Source: JABEVB01 sp049965775
Lineage (GTDB): Bacteria; Planctomycetota; Phycisphaerae; WQYP01
DNA: 34,714 nucleotides
NCBI GenBank assembly: GCA_049965775.1
Contig: JBMFVX010000016.1
Span: 1 to 34,714 of the forward strand
Reading direction: 5' to 3'
The notes under the pieces were generated by a model. It did no database searches, was not told where the DNA came from, and was given only the letters and a program-made list of their open reading frames with translations. A program made the translations under genes and the position numbers. Every line of letters begins with the position of its first letter. Position 1 is the stretch's first letter. This document shows positions 15,907 through 23,888 of the stretch, in pieces.

Positions 15907-17583
15907 ATGGCGTCGAATTACGTTATAGGTTTGGATTTTGGAAGCAGTTCGGTTCGCGCGTTGCTGGTGGATACCGCGAATGGGCGGGAACTGGCAGAGA
16001 AATCTTTTGACTATCCGCATGGTCGCCAGGGCGTAATTCTCGACGGAAGAAATCCCAATCTTGCCAGGCAGCAGCCCGCCGACTACCTGCTCGGCATAAA
16101 AAAAACCATTCGCAGCGTCGTACATCGAGCGTCGCAAATACGCGGTTTCAGCCCAGATCGTGTGGTTGGCATTGGCGTGGACACCACAGGGTCCACGCCA
16201 ATGCCAATTGATGCTTCCGGCACGCCTCTGGCCATGCTGCCCAAGTTCAAAAAAAATCGGGCCGCACTCGCGTGGCTTTGGAAGGACCATACCAGCCACA
16301 TCGAGGCGGGTGAAATAAGTGAGCTGGGCCGCGCGATGAGGCCTAACTACATGGCAAAGATCGGCGGGCGATATTCATCTGAATGGTTTTGGGCAAAGCT
16401 TCTGCATTGCGCGCGTACCAGTCCGGAAGTATTCGATGCCGCAGCCAGTTGGGTGGAACTAGCCGACTTTGTACCTGCTCAACTCACGGGAAATGTACGG
16501 CCGGAACAAATTCGCCGGGGCATATGCGCGGCCGGGCATAAGGCGTTTTTCAACCGCGAGTGGGGAGGCTATGCTGATGAAGAATTTCTCGGCAAACTCG
16601 ACCCGCGTCTTGTTAAGGTTCGCAGGAGCCTCCCAAACCAAGTTTACAATGTGTCTGCGTCGGCGGGGAGGTTAACGGCAGCCTGGGCGACGGCCCTCGG
16701 CCTCCCTGAAAACATCCCGGTGGCGATTGGGGCGTTCGACTGCCATCTGGGAGCGATTGGCGCGGGTATTTCCGACAACACACTTGTCAAAATTATGGGC
16801 ACCTCCACCTGCGACATTATGGTGGCTCCGATAGACAGCGGTCTGGCCGACATTCCAGGCCTCTGCGGCATTGTTCCCGAATCAGTACTGCCGGGCTATT
16901 TTGGCCTCGAGGCAGGCCAATCGGCTGTAGGCGATATCTTTGGTTGGTTTGTCAACGAGATCGCGCCCGGAGGCCGTATCGGCTCGTATGAGGCATTGAC
17001 GCGGGCAGCCGGTAAACTCAAACCTGGAGAAAGCGGCCTGCTGGCATTGGACTGGCATAACGGAAATAGGACGGTTCTGGTGGACCAGCGGCTTACCGGA
17101 GCGATTGTTGGCCTGACGCTCTATTCCACGCCGGCCGAAATCTATCGCAGCCTCATAGAGGCTACCGCCTTTGGCTCGCGTGTTATCATGGAGCGACTGG
17201 AGGAGTACGGCGTACGCTGCGAACGTGTAATCAATTGCGGCGGCATCGCTGCGAAAAATCCGCTCATCATGCAAATTTATGCCGACGTGATGGGGCGTCC
17301 CATCGCTATTTCGCGCAGCAGGCAGACCTGCTCGCTCGGTTCCGCCATTGCGGCGACCGTTGTTTCCGGCGTGTATCCGAACTTCGCCGAGGCGACCGCC
17401 GCCATGACGGGCATCCAGAAGAAAGTGTATACGCCGCAGCCGGCGTATGTCGCCGTGTATGACCGACTGTACCGTCAGTACCGGGTGCTGCACGACGCGT
17501 TTGGTGTCAACTCTGCCGGCACAGGGGAGATTGCCGGCGTTATGAAGAGCCTGCTGACCATCCGCGATGAGGTGCGACGATGA
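15907..17583 (+). CDS. araB: Ribulokinase
   Basis: This FGGY-family kinase phosphorylates L-ribulose to L-ribulose 5-phosphate. At 558 residues it matches E. coli AraB (566) in length and closely in sequence. Landmarks are IGLDFGSSSVRALLVD at the ATP site, GIGVDTTGSTPMPID, YSSEWFWAK, SWVELADFVPA, GAFDCHLGAIGAG, KIMGTSTCDI and FGLEAGQSAVGDI, all in the order seen in AraB. AAGGA lies about 10 nt before the ATG. Its stop overlaps the araD start in ATGA, indicating translational coupling. A perfect 17-bp inverted repeat is embedded in the region that encodes the GVDTTGSTP motif. Confidence 0.97.
   Translation: MASNYVIGLDFGSSSVRALLVDTANGRELAEKSFDYPHGRQGVILDGRNPNLARQQPADYLLGIKKTIRSVVHRASQIRGFSPDRVVGIGVDTTGSTPMPIDASGTPLAMLPKFKKNRAALAWLWKDHTSHIEAGEISELGRAMRPNYMAKIGGRYSSEWFWAKLLHCARTSPEVFDAAASWVELADFVPAQLTGNVRPEQIRRGICAAGHKAFFNREWGGYADEEFLGKLDPRLVKVRRSLPNQVYNVSASAGRLTAAWATALGLPENIPVAIGAFDCHLGAIGAGISDNTLVKIMGTSTCDIMVAPIDSGLADIPGLCGIVPESVLPGYFGLEAGQSAVGDIFGWFVNEIAPGGRIGSYEALTRAAGKLKPGESGLLALDWHNGNRTVLVDQRLTGAIVGLTLYSTPAEIYRSLIEATAFGSRVIMERLEEYGVRCERVINCGGIAAKNPLIMQIYADVMGRPIAISRSRQTCSLGSAIAATVVSGVYPNFAEATAAMTGIQKKVYTPQPAYVAVYDRLYRQYRVLHDAFGVNSAGTGEIAGVMKSLLTIRDEVRR
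16166..16207 (+). repeat. Perfect 17-bp inverted repeat inside araB
   Basis: The left arm TTGGCATTGGCGTGGAC (16166-16182) and the right arm GTCCACGCCAATGCCAA (16191-16207) are exact reverse complements around an 8-nt loop (16183-16190). In mRNA this would form a very stable GC-rich hairpin. It encodes the conserved segment around GVDTTGSTPMP, so the symmetry arises from codon choice. Confidence 0.8.
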
Positions 17584-18290
17584 GCCGGTTCGAGTCTTTG
17601 CGGGCAGAGGTATGCCGAGTTAACCGGTCGCTGGTTGAAGCCGGTCTTGTGGTGTTGACTTGGGGTAATGCAAGTGGAGCTGATCGCACCGAAGGCGTCA
17701 TGGCAATTAAGCCCAGCGGCGTACCGTACGAGCGTCTGACGTCGGATGACATGATTGTACTTGCGATTGCTTCAGGCGAGGTTATACAAGGCAAAGGACG
17801 GCCATCATCGGATACGCCGACACATTTGCATTTGTATCGGGCATTCGGCGCTATTGGTGGCGTGGTGCATACCCATTCAGATTTTGCTACAAGCTTTGCC
17901 CAAGCAGGCTGTGACATTCCATGTATGGGCACCACACACGCCGACAACTTTTATGGCTGTATTCCATGTACACAGGATATGTCGCCCAGAGAGATCGCAG
18001 AAAACTATGAACTTAACACGGGCCTTTTGATTTCGGGATGCTTCGAGACTCGCGGTATTAACCCGATGAATACGCCCGGCGTTCTGGTAAAAAGCCATGC
18101 ACCATTTGCCTGGGGATCGTCGCCAGCTAAAGCACTTGAAAATGCGATTGTGATGGAATATGTGGCCAAGATGTGCCTGCAAACCATGCAACTGAATCCG
18201 AAGGCAGTCGCAATTGGCAAAGTGCTTATGGAGAGACATTTCCTCAGAAAACATGGGGCCAATGCTTATTACGGCCAGCCAAACAGATAA
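17580..18290 (+). CDS. araD: L-ribulose-5-phosphate 4-epimerase
   Basis: This class II aldolase-fold, Zn-dependent enzyme converts L-ribulose 5-phosphate to D-xylulose 5-phosphate, feeding the pentose phosphate pathway. It has 236 residues, and E. coli AraD is 231. Characteristic segments are LTWGNASGADR, IKPSGVPY, SSDTPTHLHLY, the metal-binding HTHS (H97, H99), GTTHADNFYG (H120, D122), SHAPFAWG and the C-terminal LRKHGANAYYGQ. These specify AraD rather than FucA or RhaD. The ATG at 17580 overlaps the araB stop by 4 bp. About 160 bp of AT-rich sequence with no clear terminator follows. Confidence 0.97.
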   Translation: MSRFESLRAEVCRVNRSLVEAGLVVLTWGNASGADRTEGVMAIKPSGVPYERLTSDDMIVLAIASGEVIQGKGRPSSDTPTHLHLYRAFGAIGGVVHTHSDFATSFAQAGCDIPCMGTTHADNFYGCIPCTQDMSPREIAENYELNTGLLISGCFETRGINPMNTPGVLVKSHAPFAWGSSPAKALENAIVMEYVAKMCLQTMQLNPKAVAIGKVLMERHFLRKHGANAYYGQPNR

Positions 18291-18453
18291 TGCGCCAACA
18301 CCATCAATACCGGGAGCCTGACGATGCGATTGTTGAATAAAGCGATGTCGGTCTCACCAACCAATTTAACATAACATACATTATAGGACGTTATAAATCC
18401 TTGAATCCGGGCTGTTTGGGCGGATTAATTATAGAATATAAATGGTTGTTGCG

Positions 18454-19425
18454 CTAAAGCTGCCGACGGCGGTCTGCCACAACATCGTCAATAATTTGCA
18501 TTAAATCAAATTTCGGTTCAAAACCCGTCACGCTCTTAAGCTTTGAAACATCTGGCACTCGCCTTGGCATATCCTGAAAGTTTCGGTCGTAGACCTGATC
18601 GTAAGGTACCAGTTTAATCGGTGAGCGGCTGTGAGTGGCATGACGAACCATTTCGGCCAGAGAAAATATTGAAACTTCCTGTGTGCCACCGATGTTGTAA
18701 ACTTCGCCTGCCGCACTTGGGGAATCCAGCAGTCGCTGGATGGCATCAATGGAGTCGGCTACATGGGTAAACGTGCGGGTCTGGGAGCCATCGCCAAAAA
18801 CGGTCATAGGTTGATGAGTCAACGCCTGGTCTACCAGCCGCGGCAAAACCATGCCATAGGCCGGCGACTGTCGCGGGCCAACGGTGTTAAAAAATCGGCC
18901 GATGGTTACGGGAAATGCGCCCTGATGATGAAAGGCCAAGGCCATAAACTCATCCAAGGCTTTGGAACAAGCGTACGACCACCGGCTGACGGAAGTTGCG
19001 CCCAGAACGCAAAAATCGTCCTCGCGCAACGGTGCTTTGGTTTGCACGCCATAGACTTCGCTGGTGCTCGCCAAAAACAGGGGCTTTTCATACTTGTGGC
19101 ATGCTCTTAGCACGTGCTCGGTACCGACCACGTTGGTCATGATGCTTTGCAACGGGTGATCCAATACATATTTAACACCAACCGCAGCAGCCAAATGCAC
19201 CACGACATGGCAGGTTCCCACCAACTTTTCCAGCAGGGTGGTTTCCATAATGGACCCGGCGTGAAAATGCAGTGCCGGTGACGATTCGAGATGATGCAGG
19301 TTACGGCGCGACCCGGTGGATTCATCGTCGAGAATATAAACCTCGTGGCCATGGCGCAAAAGCAATTCGGTCAGGTGACTGCCGATAAAACCTGCCCCGC
19401 CGGTAATGAAATATCGTGTCTTCAT
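18454..19425 (-). CDS. NAD-dependent nucleotide-sugar epimerase/dehydratase (extended SDR)
   Basis: This 323-residue enzyme of the extended short-chain dehydrogenase class acts on nucleotide sugars, as UDP-glucose 4-epimerase, dTDP-glucose dehydratase and UDP-glucuronate decarboxylase do. The NAD-binding motif GGAGFIGSH is at 9-17. Catalytic residues are in the STSEVYG segment (120-126) and Y151/K155 in YACSK. GRFFNTVGPRQ and FGDGSQTRTF are nucleotide-sugar-binding signatures. The latter resembles UDP-glucuronate decarboxylase and dTDP-sugar enzymes, but I cannot fix the substrate. Its ATG starts one base after the stop of the upstream lipoprotein gene, so the pair is probably coupled. It is likely to serve glycan or envelope synthesis. 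Confidence 0.9.
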   Translation of the reverse strand: MKTRYFITGGAGFIGSHLTELLLRHGHEVYILDDESTGSRRNLHHLESSPALHFHAGSIMETTLLEKLVGTCHVVVHLAAAVGVKYVLDHPLQSIMTNVVGTEHVLRACHKYEKPLFLASTSEVYGVQTKAPLREDDFCVLGATSVSRWSYACSKALDEFMALAFHHQGAFPVTIGRFFNTVGPRQSPAYGMVLPRLVDQALTHQPMTVFGDGSQTRTFTHVADSIDAIQRLLDSPSAAGEVYNIGGTQEVSIFSLAEMVRHATHSRSPIKLVPYDQVYDRNFQDMPRRVPDVSKLKSVTGFEPKFDLMQIIDDVVADRRRQL

Positions 19426-19426
19426 G

Positions 19427-20044
19427 CTACCTCGCGGCGGTACTTGTTTTTAGTGTGTGCATAAAGAATTGGCGCCGAGCAAGAAGGGTCAGGCGAATTT
19501 CATCACCTTCCGCTAGAACCGCCTTAAAGCTTCCATGAATTCTGGATGGCCCCAATGCGTCTCTAAAATAACCACTTGCCGCCACGAGACGCAGGTCCCC
19601 ATCTTCCAAGGTGGCGTGCATATGATGCGATCCGCGGTCGTCGTGCAGACGCACCAGACCGGCACCCTCATACATCCCGGCTCCTGTGGGGGTAATGACC
19701 ATATACCTGAAGGTGGCGTTGATCGCCGTAGGCAGCAATGATGTTTCCCCACCCACCGGCCGCCAAAAGACCCGCATCAATAAAATTTGCCGGATGGGCC
19801 GCGCCTGAGGCTTTTGCGGGGCGGCGGAGGATAGATAAAAGTAGTATGTGCCAAACCGTGATCGGCGATAAAACGCCCGATCAAGGTGTGGTATAAAAAT
19901 ACGTTGTGTCGCAGCAGCAAGCGGCCGGATGGTAATTGGTGAACCACCAGAGCAGCCAGCCAGGAAGATTAAAAAACCGGCGCAGACGAACCACTCCAGG
20001 CAGCGAGTGATCAAGTTGTTTGGAGATAACCGCAATCGTTTCAT
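19427..20044 (-). CDS. Predicted lipoprotein of unknown function
   Basis: This is a 205-residue protein with an N-terminal lipoprotein signal: basic residues, a hydrophobic core (FVCAGFLIFLAGC) and a lipobox LAGC with Cys31. The mature part is beta-rich, with a TYYFYLSS segment and alternating hydrophobic strands ending in a polar tail. I see no known domain. The ATG at 20044 is chosen because it gives a signal peptide of normal length; an in-frame ATG at 20083 would add 13 residues. No clear Shine-Dalgarno sequence is visible. It is 65 bp after the Sel1-like gene and directly before the epimerase gene, suggesting a three-gene operon. Confidence 0.75.
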   Translation of the reverse strand: MKRLRLSPNNLITRCLEWFVCAGFLIFLAGCSGGSPITIRPLAAATQRIFIPHLDRAFYRRSRFGTYYFYLSSAAPQKPQARPIRQILLMRVFWRPVGGETSLLPTAINATFRYMVITPTGAGMYEGAGLVRLHDDRGSHHMHATLEDGDLRLVAASGYFRDALGPSRIHGSFKAVLAEGDEIRLTLLARRQFFMHTLKTSTAAR

Positions 20045-20109
20045 TGCAGTAGCATAATCGCACGGCCTTCGGATGAAAACCATCTTAAAGCCGCAGGCCT
20101 GCCTGCACC

Positions 20110-20766
20110 TTAACTGCCCCGCTTTGTGTTTAACAGTTCGCCCAGAACCCGCAATGCGTTGGTGGCGAGTCGCCAGGTCGGATCACGGGCGGCTTGCTCG
20201 CGACCCAGTTTGGCTTCATAACCTCTGATCATTTCAACGGCAGCACGACGCGCTTCGGCCGCAAAGCAGCGTACGGATTCGACCATCAAAGGTTCCAGCC
20301 GAAAAGCTTTCCAGCACTCCAGATACCGGCAAACCAGCCAACCAACGTCAATCTCTTCTTCCTCGGAAAATATTTCGGTGGACTGGAAAAATGCTTGCCA
20401 AGCCACGACCGCCCCACCAGAGTCTCCGGCGATGGCGCGGCGACATGCCAGCTCGCCCCAGCAGAATCGGTCCTGACGTTCGGCTCCAGCCTCCCAAATA
20501 GCGGCAGCGCCCAGGGCACTGGCAGGCAACCCTTGACCCAGCATACGCATCCAACCAAGCCGCCAAAACGCCCGGCCATACCCAAGTTTGGCCGCATCCT
20601 CAAAATATTCGCGAGCTTCGTCAAAATCTTTGGCTGTATGCCCCATGCCAAAAAGGGCTTCCTCGCCGCGTTCATACAGGCCCGCCGCAACTTTCCGCCG
20701 TTCCTGTCGCTCAAGAACAGAGTAAACATCGAGGTCTGGGCTACTATCAACCTGAGTCATGGTCAT
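20110..20766 (-). CDS. Sel1-like / TPR-like repeat protein
   Basis: This is a cytosolic helical protein of about 218 residues with no signal peptide. The segment AREYFEDAAKLGYGRAFWRLGWMRMLGQG is a recognisable Sel1-like repeat, and neighbouring segments (AAAIWEAGAERQDRFCWGELACRRA) continue the two-helix periodicity more weakly. Such repeats mediate protein-protein contacts; no catalytic motif is visible. The N-terminus is uncertain: ATGs at 20766 and 20760 and an upstream TTG at 20784 are all in frame, and none has a strong ribosome site. It is first in the run with the lipoprotein and epimerase genes. Confidence 0.75.
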   Translation of the reverse strand: MTMTQVDSSPDLDVYSVLERQERRKVAAGLYERGEEALFGMGHTAKDFDEAREYFEDAAKLGYGRAFWRLGWMRMLGQGLPASALGAAAIWEAGAERQDRFCWGELACRRAIAGDSGGAVVAWQAFFQSTEIFSEEEEIDVGWLVCRYLECWKAFRLEPLMVESVRCFAAEARRAAVEMIRGYEAKLGREQAARDPTWRLATNALRVLGELLNTKRGS

Positions 20767-21085
20767 CAACCAATTCGCTAACAACAGCCTGAAGAATATT
20801 AAGACATTCGTCTTATCGGTTAGGTCGAACAGTTAGTTAAATATTGTGCTCTATAAAATATCGGCCTTATGCCGGCCTCTCTCAATGGCCGGATTTCTAG
20901 GACTCTCGCGGCACCTCGCCTCCGGCGCGATGCATAACCGATTGAAATTAAAGTTGGTTGAATATTGCTGCGGATTGGCCAATCCCGGCCGCGACCGCTA
21001 CGATTGGCCGTGCAGATTTGATGTGGTTTTGATTAGCGACGTAAAAAGGTTATAGTAGCGAAGGATTTGCCTCAGGGGCCTGATC
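20767..21085. other. Intergenic region between divergent Sel1-like and sensor genes
   Basis: These 319 bp carry no convincing gene. Visible elements are a 6-bp inverted repeat TAAGAC/GTCTTA (20800-20815), a GC stem CCGGCC/GGCCGG with a 9-nt loop (20872-20892), and a promoter-like pair for the sensor gene at 21029-21056. An open frame at 20846-21055 has no ribosome site or recognisable protein. Confidence 0.5.
21029..21056 (+). promoter_or_regulatory. Putative sigma70-type promoter of the sensor gene
   Basis: TTGATT (21029-21034) and TATAGT (21051-21056) are separated by 16 bp and lie 30 bp upstream of the ATG at 21086. Confidence 0.4.
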
Positions 21086-22792
21086 ATGAATGACGCCGCA
21101 ATTTTGCACCGGCTGTTGGTGGTGACGGGGCCGGAACTGCGCAATTCGAAAATCCTGGATTTTCTGGACCGACAATTTGATATTGTGAATGCCGCGAGCA
21201 TAGAAGATGCCCTCAAAGCTCTGCGCAGCGGCCATTTCGATGCGATACTGTCAGTGGCTGGTGACTTTTTGCCCATGGAACGGGCGATAGCGTCGCAGCA
21301 ATCGAGCCTCATTCTCGACACCATTGGCGAAGGCGTATGCATGGTGTCGCCTGATGGTCGCGTGTGCTGGGCCAATCGCCGAATGCGTCAATGGCCGCCG
21401 GAGATACAGGGCCGAATCTTCGCACAGTGTCAGGACGCGTTGCAGAATTTTATTGAAGCGGCACGACCGGCAGCCGCAGGCAACTCCCCCGCAGCACCTG
21501 TACTGGCTGGTCATTGCAAAAAGTTTGCCATTAACATTGAGGACAAGTATTTTTTTGAATTGGTGTGCTCGCCGGTCATTAATGGAGTTGGTACTATTAC
21601 CCAGGTAGTCGCCATCTGCTGGGATGCCACCAAAACCCGCCGCCTCCAGGCCAAACTCGATGCCATTGATAAAGCAGGCCGTGAACTGGTGCGTTTGGAA
21701 GGCGATTCAATCGCCAAGCTGAACGTGATGGAGCGTCTGAAGCTGTTGGAAGACAAGATCATCAAATTTTGCCGCCAGCTTATGCACTTTGATCATTTTT
21801 CCATCCGGCTGCTGGATTTCAAGACCAACAAGCTCGAACCGGTGATAAATGTCGGTATGCCTCCCGAAGCAGCGGATGTCGAGCTATTTTGCGAGCCGGA
21901 CGGCAATGGTATTAGCGGTTACGTGGCCTCAACAGGCCGATCATACATTGCACCCGATGTAGCCCGCGACCCACGGTATATACCCGGCTTAAACTCGGCT
22001 CAAAGCAGTTTAACCGTCCCGCTTATGCTGCACGATAAAACAATCGGCATCTTCAACATTGAGTCGAACGAATACGCGTTTTTTACCGAGGATGATCGGC
22101 AGTTTGCCGAGATCTTTGGACGCTACCTGGCTATAGCGCTCAATATACTCCAGCTCCTTATTGTCGAGAGGTACACCACCAGCGGCCGGTTGGTGCGGGA
22201 TGTTGCCGGCGAAATCGCCGGGCCGCTTAACGATATAGCCATGGATGCCGCGGCTCTGCGTGAACAATACATCGGCAACGATGAGGTGCAGCACCTGATA
22301 GATAGCATAGTCCAAAACGTAAATAAAATTCGCGCCGGTATGAGCGCCGCCTCAGCCGGCCCGCAGAGAATTATAGATTCCGCATCCAGTGACGGCTTCT
22401 CTCGGGACCCCATGCTGCGAGATAAACGGGTTCTCGTCGCCGACGACCAACCCTCCATTCGACAAACCATTCAAGCTATTCTTGCCCGCTGTGGCTGTGT
22501 GGTTGACGCCGCGGCCGATGGCGCGGAGGCCTGTGCTCTGCTTGCCGGCGAAAGCCGCTATGATCTGGTCATTTCTGACATCAAAATGCCGCACAAAAAT
22601 GGATATGAGATTTTTAGCATGGCTCAAAAATTGGGACATGCGCCGCCGGTTATACTTATGACGGGCTTTGGCTACGACCCGGCCCACAGCATTACACGCG
22701 CATCGCAGGAAGGTTTAAGCGAAGTGCTTTGCAAGCCTTTTAAGGTAGACCAACTCATGAACGCTATTCGCAAGGCCATTGCAGCTTCATAG
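21086..22792 (+). CDS. Multi-domain signalling protein: PAS, GAF, degenerate DHp, receiver
   Basis: This is a cytosolic signalling protein of 568 residues. An N-terminal receiver-like pseudo-domain (1-65) lacks the acidic pocket. A PAS-like domain follows (about 72-190; DTIGEGVCMVSPDGRVCWANRR), then a coiled linker, a GAF domain (about 215-360) and a helical segment (365-420) that aligns with a histidine-kinase DHp domain. There AGEIAGPLNDI matches the usual SHEIRTPLNAI, but the phospho-acceptor His is Gly375. No HATPase domain follows. The C-terminal receiver (447-566) is complete: D453/D454, phospho-acceptor D498 (ISDIKMP), T526 and K550. It may therefore integrate a small-molecule signal with phosphorylation by another kinase. 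The target is unknown. Confidence 0.85.
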   Translation: MNDAAILHRLLVVTGPELRNSKILDFLDRQFDIVNAASIEDALKALRSGHFDAILSVAGDFLPMERAIASQQSSLILDTIGEGVCMVSPDGRVCWANRRMRQWPPEIQGRIFAQCQDALQNFIEAARPAAAGNSPAAPVLAGHCKKFAINIEDKYFFELVCSPVINGVGTITQVVAICWDATKTRRLQAKLDAIDKAGRELVRLEGDSIAKLNVMERLKLLEDKIIKFCRQLMHFDHFSIRLLDFKTNKLEPVINVGMPPEAADVELFCEPDGNGISGYVASTGRSYIAPDVARDPRYIPGLNSAQSSLTVPLMLHDKTIGIFNIESNEYAFFTEDDRQFAEIFGRYLAIALNILQLLIVERYTTSGRLVRDVAGEIAGPLNDIAMDAAALREQYIGNDEVQHLIDSIVQNVNKIRAGMSAASAGPQRIIDSASSDGFSRDPMLRDKRVLVADDQPSIRQTIQAILARCGCVVDAAADGAEACALLAGESRYDLVISDIKMPHKNGYEIFSMAQKLGHAPPVILMTGFGYDPAHSITRASQEGLSEVLCKPFKVDQLMNAIRKAIAAS

Positions 22793-22796
22793 GTTG

Positions 22797-23618
22797 CTAC
22801 ACGCCTGAAAATGCTCCAAATCCACCGTCCACCGCTAAAATAATGCCTGTCACGAAAGCAGATGCATCCGAGAGCAAGTAGTGAATGGCCCCGTGAAGCT
22901 CGGACGCCACACCGAACCTGCCAAATGGTGTTTTAGCCGTTATGGTATGTCCGCGCGGCGTGAGCGCCCCGTCTTCGTTCGTAAGAAGCCGGCGATTCTG
23001 CTCACCAAGAAAAAACCCCGGAAGCACCGCGTTGACGCGAATTTTGCCATTCGTCCGCCGAGCCATATCTACAGCCAGCCATCGGGTAAAATTTTCAATG
23101 CCGGCTTTGGCCGCCGAGTAACCCACCACGCGCGTAACCGCCTGCGGCGCCGAAGCGGACGAAAAATTGACTATCGCCCCATGTCCCGCAAGCTGCAGAG
23201 CCGGCCCAAAAATGAGTGAGGGCAAAACCGTGCCATGAAGATTCAGATCCACAACCTGACGAAAGGCCTCAAAGTCCAGATCAAAAAAGCTCTTGTCCGG
23301 TGAGATGGTGGCGCCCGGCATGTTGCCTCCAGCGCCGTTAACCAAGGCGTCTATACGCCCCCACTTTTGCATAATATGCTCGCGGGCTTTTTCAAGAGAT
23401 GGTCTATCGAGCACATCAGCAACATAGCCTTCACATTGGGAGGCTGGATATGCGGCACGACAACGCTCGAGTGCGATCTGAAGCTTTTCTTTGCTGCGCC
23501 CAAGGTATGCAACCCGGGCACCCTGGCTTGCCAGATAGTCGGCGGCAGAGCCAGCAAGAGATCCAGTAGAGCCCGTGACGACAATTACACGCTCTTGCAG
23601 ATTAAAAAGATCGCTCAT
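22797..23618 (-). CDS. Short-chain dehydrogenase/reductase, possibly D-mannonate oxidoreductase-like
   Basis: This 273-residue classical SDR uses NAD(P)H. The cofactor motif is TGSTGSLAGSAA, the structural motif is NGAGGNMPGATIS, and the catalytic residues are Ser in NFSSASA and Tyr/Lys in YSAAK. The C-terminal FVTGIILAVDGGFGAF is standard. The AGGNxPGAT segment and the long substrate loop recall SDRs annotated as D-mannonate oxidoreductase or fructuronate reductase; that assignment is tentative. AGGAGA lies 6 nt before the ATG. It is convergent with the sensor gene (4 bp apart) and divergent from GAPDH. Confidence 0.85.
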   Translation of the reverse strand: MSDLFNLQERVIVVTGSTGSLAGSAADYLASQGARVAYLGRSKEKLQIALERCRAAYPASQCEGYVADVLDRPSLEKAREHIMQKWGRIDALVNGAGGNMPGATISPDKSFFDLDFEAFRQVVDLNLHGTVLPSLIFGPALQLAGHGAIVNFSSASAPQAVTRVVGYSAAKAGIENFTRWLAVDMARRTNGKIRVNAVLPGFFLGEQNRRLLTNEDGALTPRGHTITAKTPFGRFGVASELHGAIHYLLSDASAFVTGIILAVDGGFGAFSGV

Positions 23619-23792
23619 TATTTCTCCTGGTTAGCTGCGCAACTAGCCTTAAAACGTGATACATTAATCGCATCAACGCTGTATTTGCTCACTACAATAC
23701 AGTGTTCGTCGCGTATGGCAAGGATGGCTTTCAGGCTGAGTTGGCGGAAATGTTGCCTGCAAACGCCGATACTTGTATTATCTGTCTTGCTG

Positions 23793-23809
23793 GCCGTGAT
23801 TGTCACGGC
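23793..23809. promoter_or_regulatory. Inverted repeat upstream of GAPDH
   Basis: GCCGTGA (23793-23799) and TCACGGC (23803-23809) are perfect complements around TTG. The site is 80 bp upstream of the GAPDH start, in the 270-bp gap between divergent genes, and could be an operator or a short hairpin. Confidence 0.3.
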
Positions 23810-23888
23810 TATGAATTTCGCGCGCCGCGTCTGGTTTTGTAAAGACGGGCATGCGCAAAATGTGTAGACTAACAGGAGATCCCCCAAC

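Noticed and set aside
18404..18426. AATCCG/CGGATT hairpin after araD considered as a terminator.
   Set aside because: The stem is only 6 bp with an 11-nt loop and no T-run follows in either direction.
20846..21055. A 69-codon frame between the Sel1-like and sensor genes.
   Set aside because: It covers the predicted promoter of the sensor gene, has no ribosome site and shows no family resemblance.
23718..23867. A short frame with a hydrophobic stretch (ILVLSVLLAVIVTAMNF) upstream of gap.
   Set aside because: No Shine-Dalgarno sequence. It overlaps the likely promoter and operator region of gap, and a hydrophobic run alone is weak evidence.
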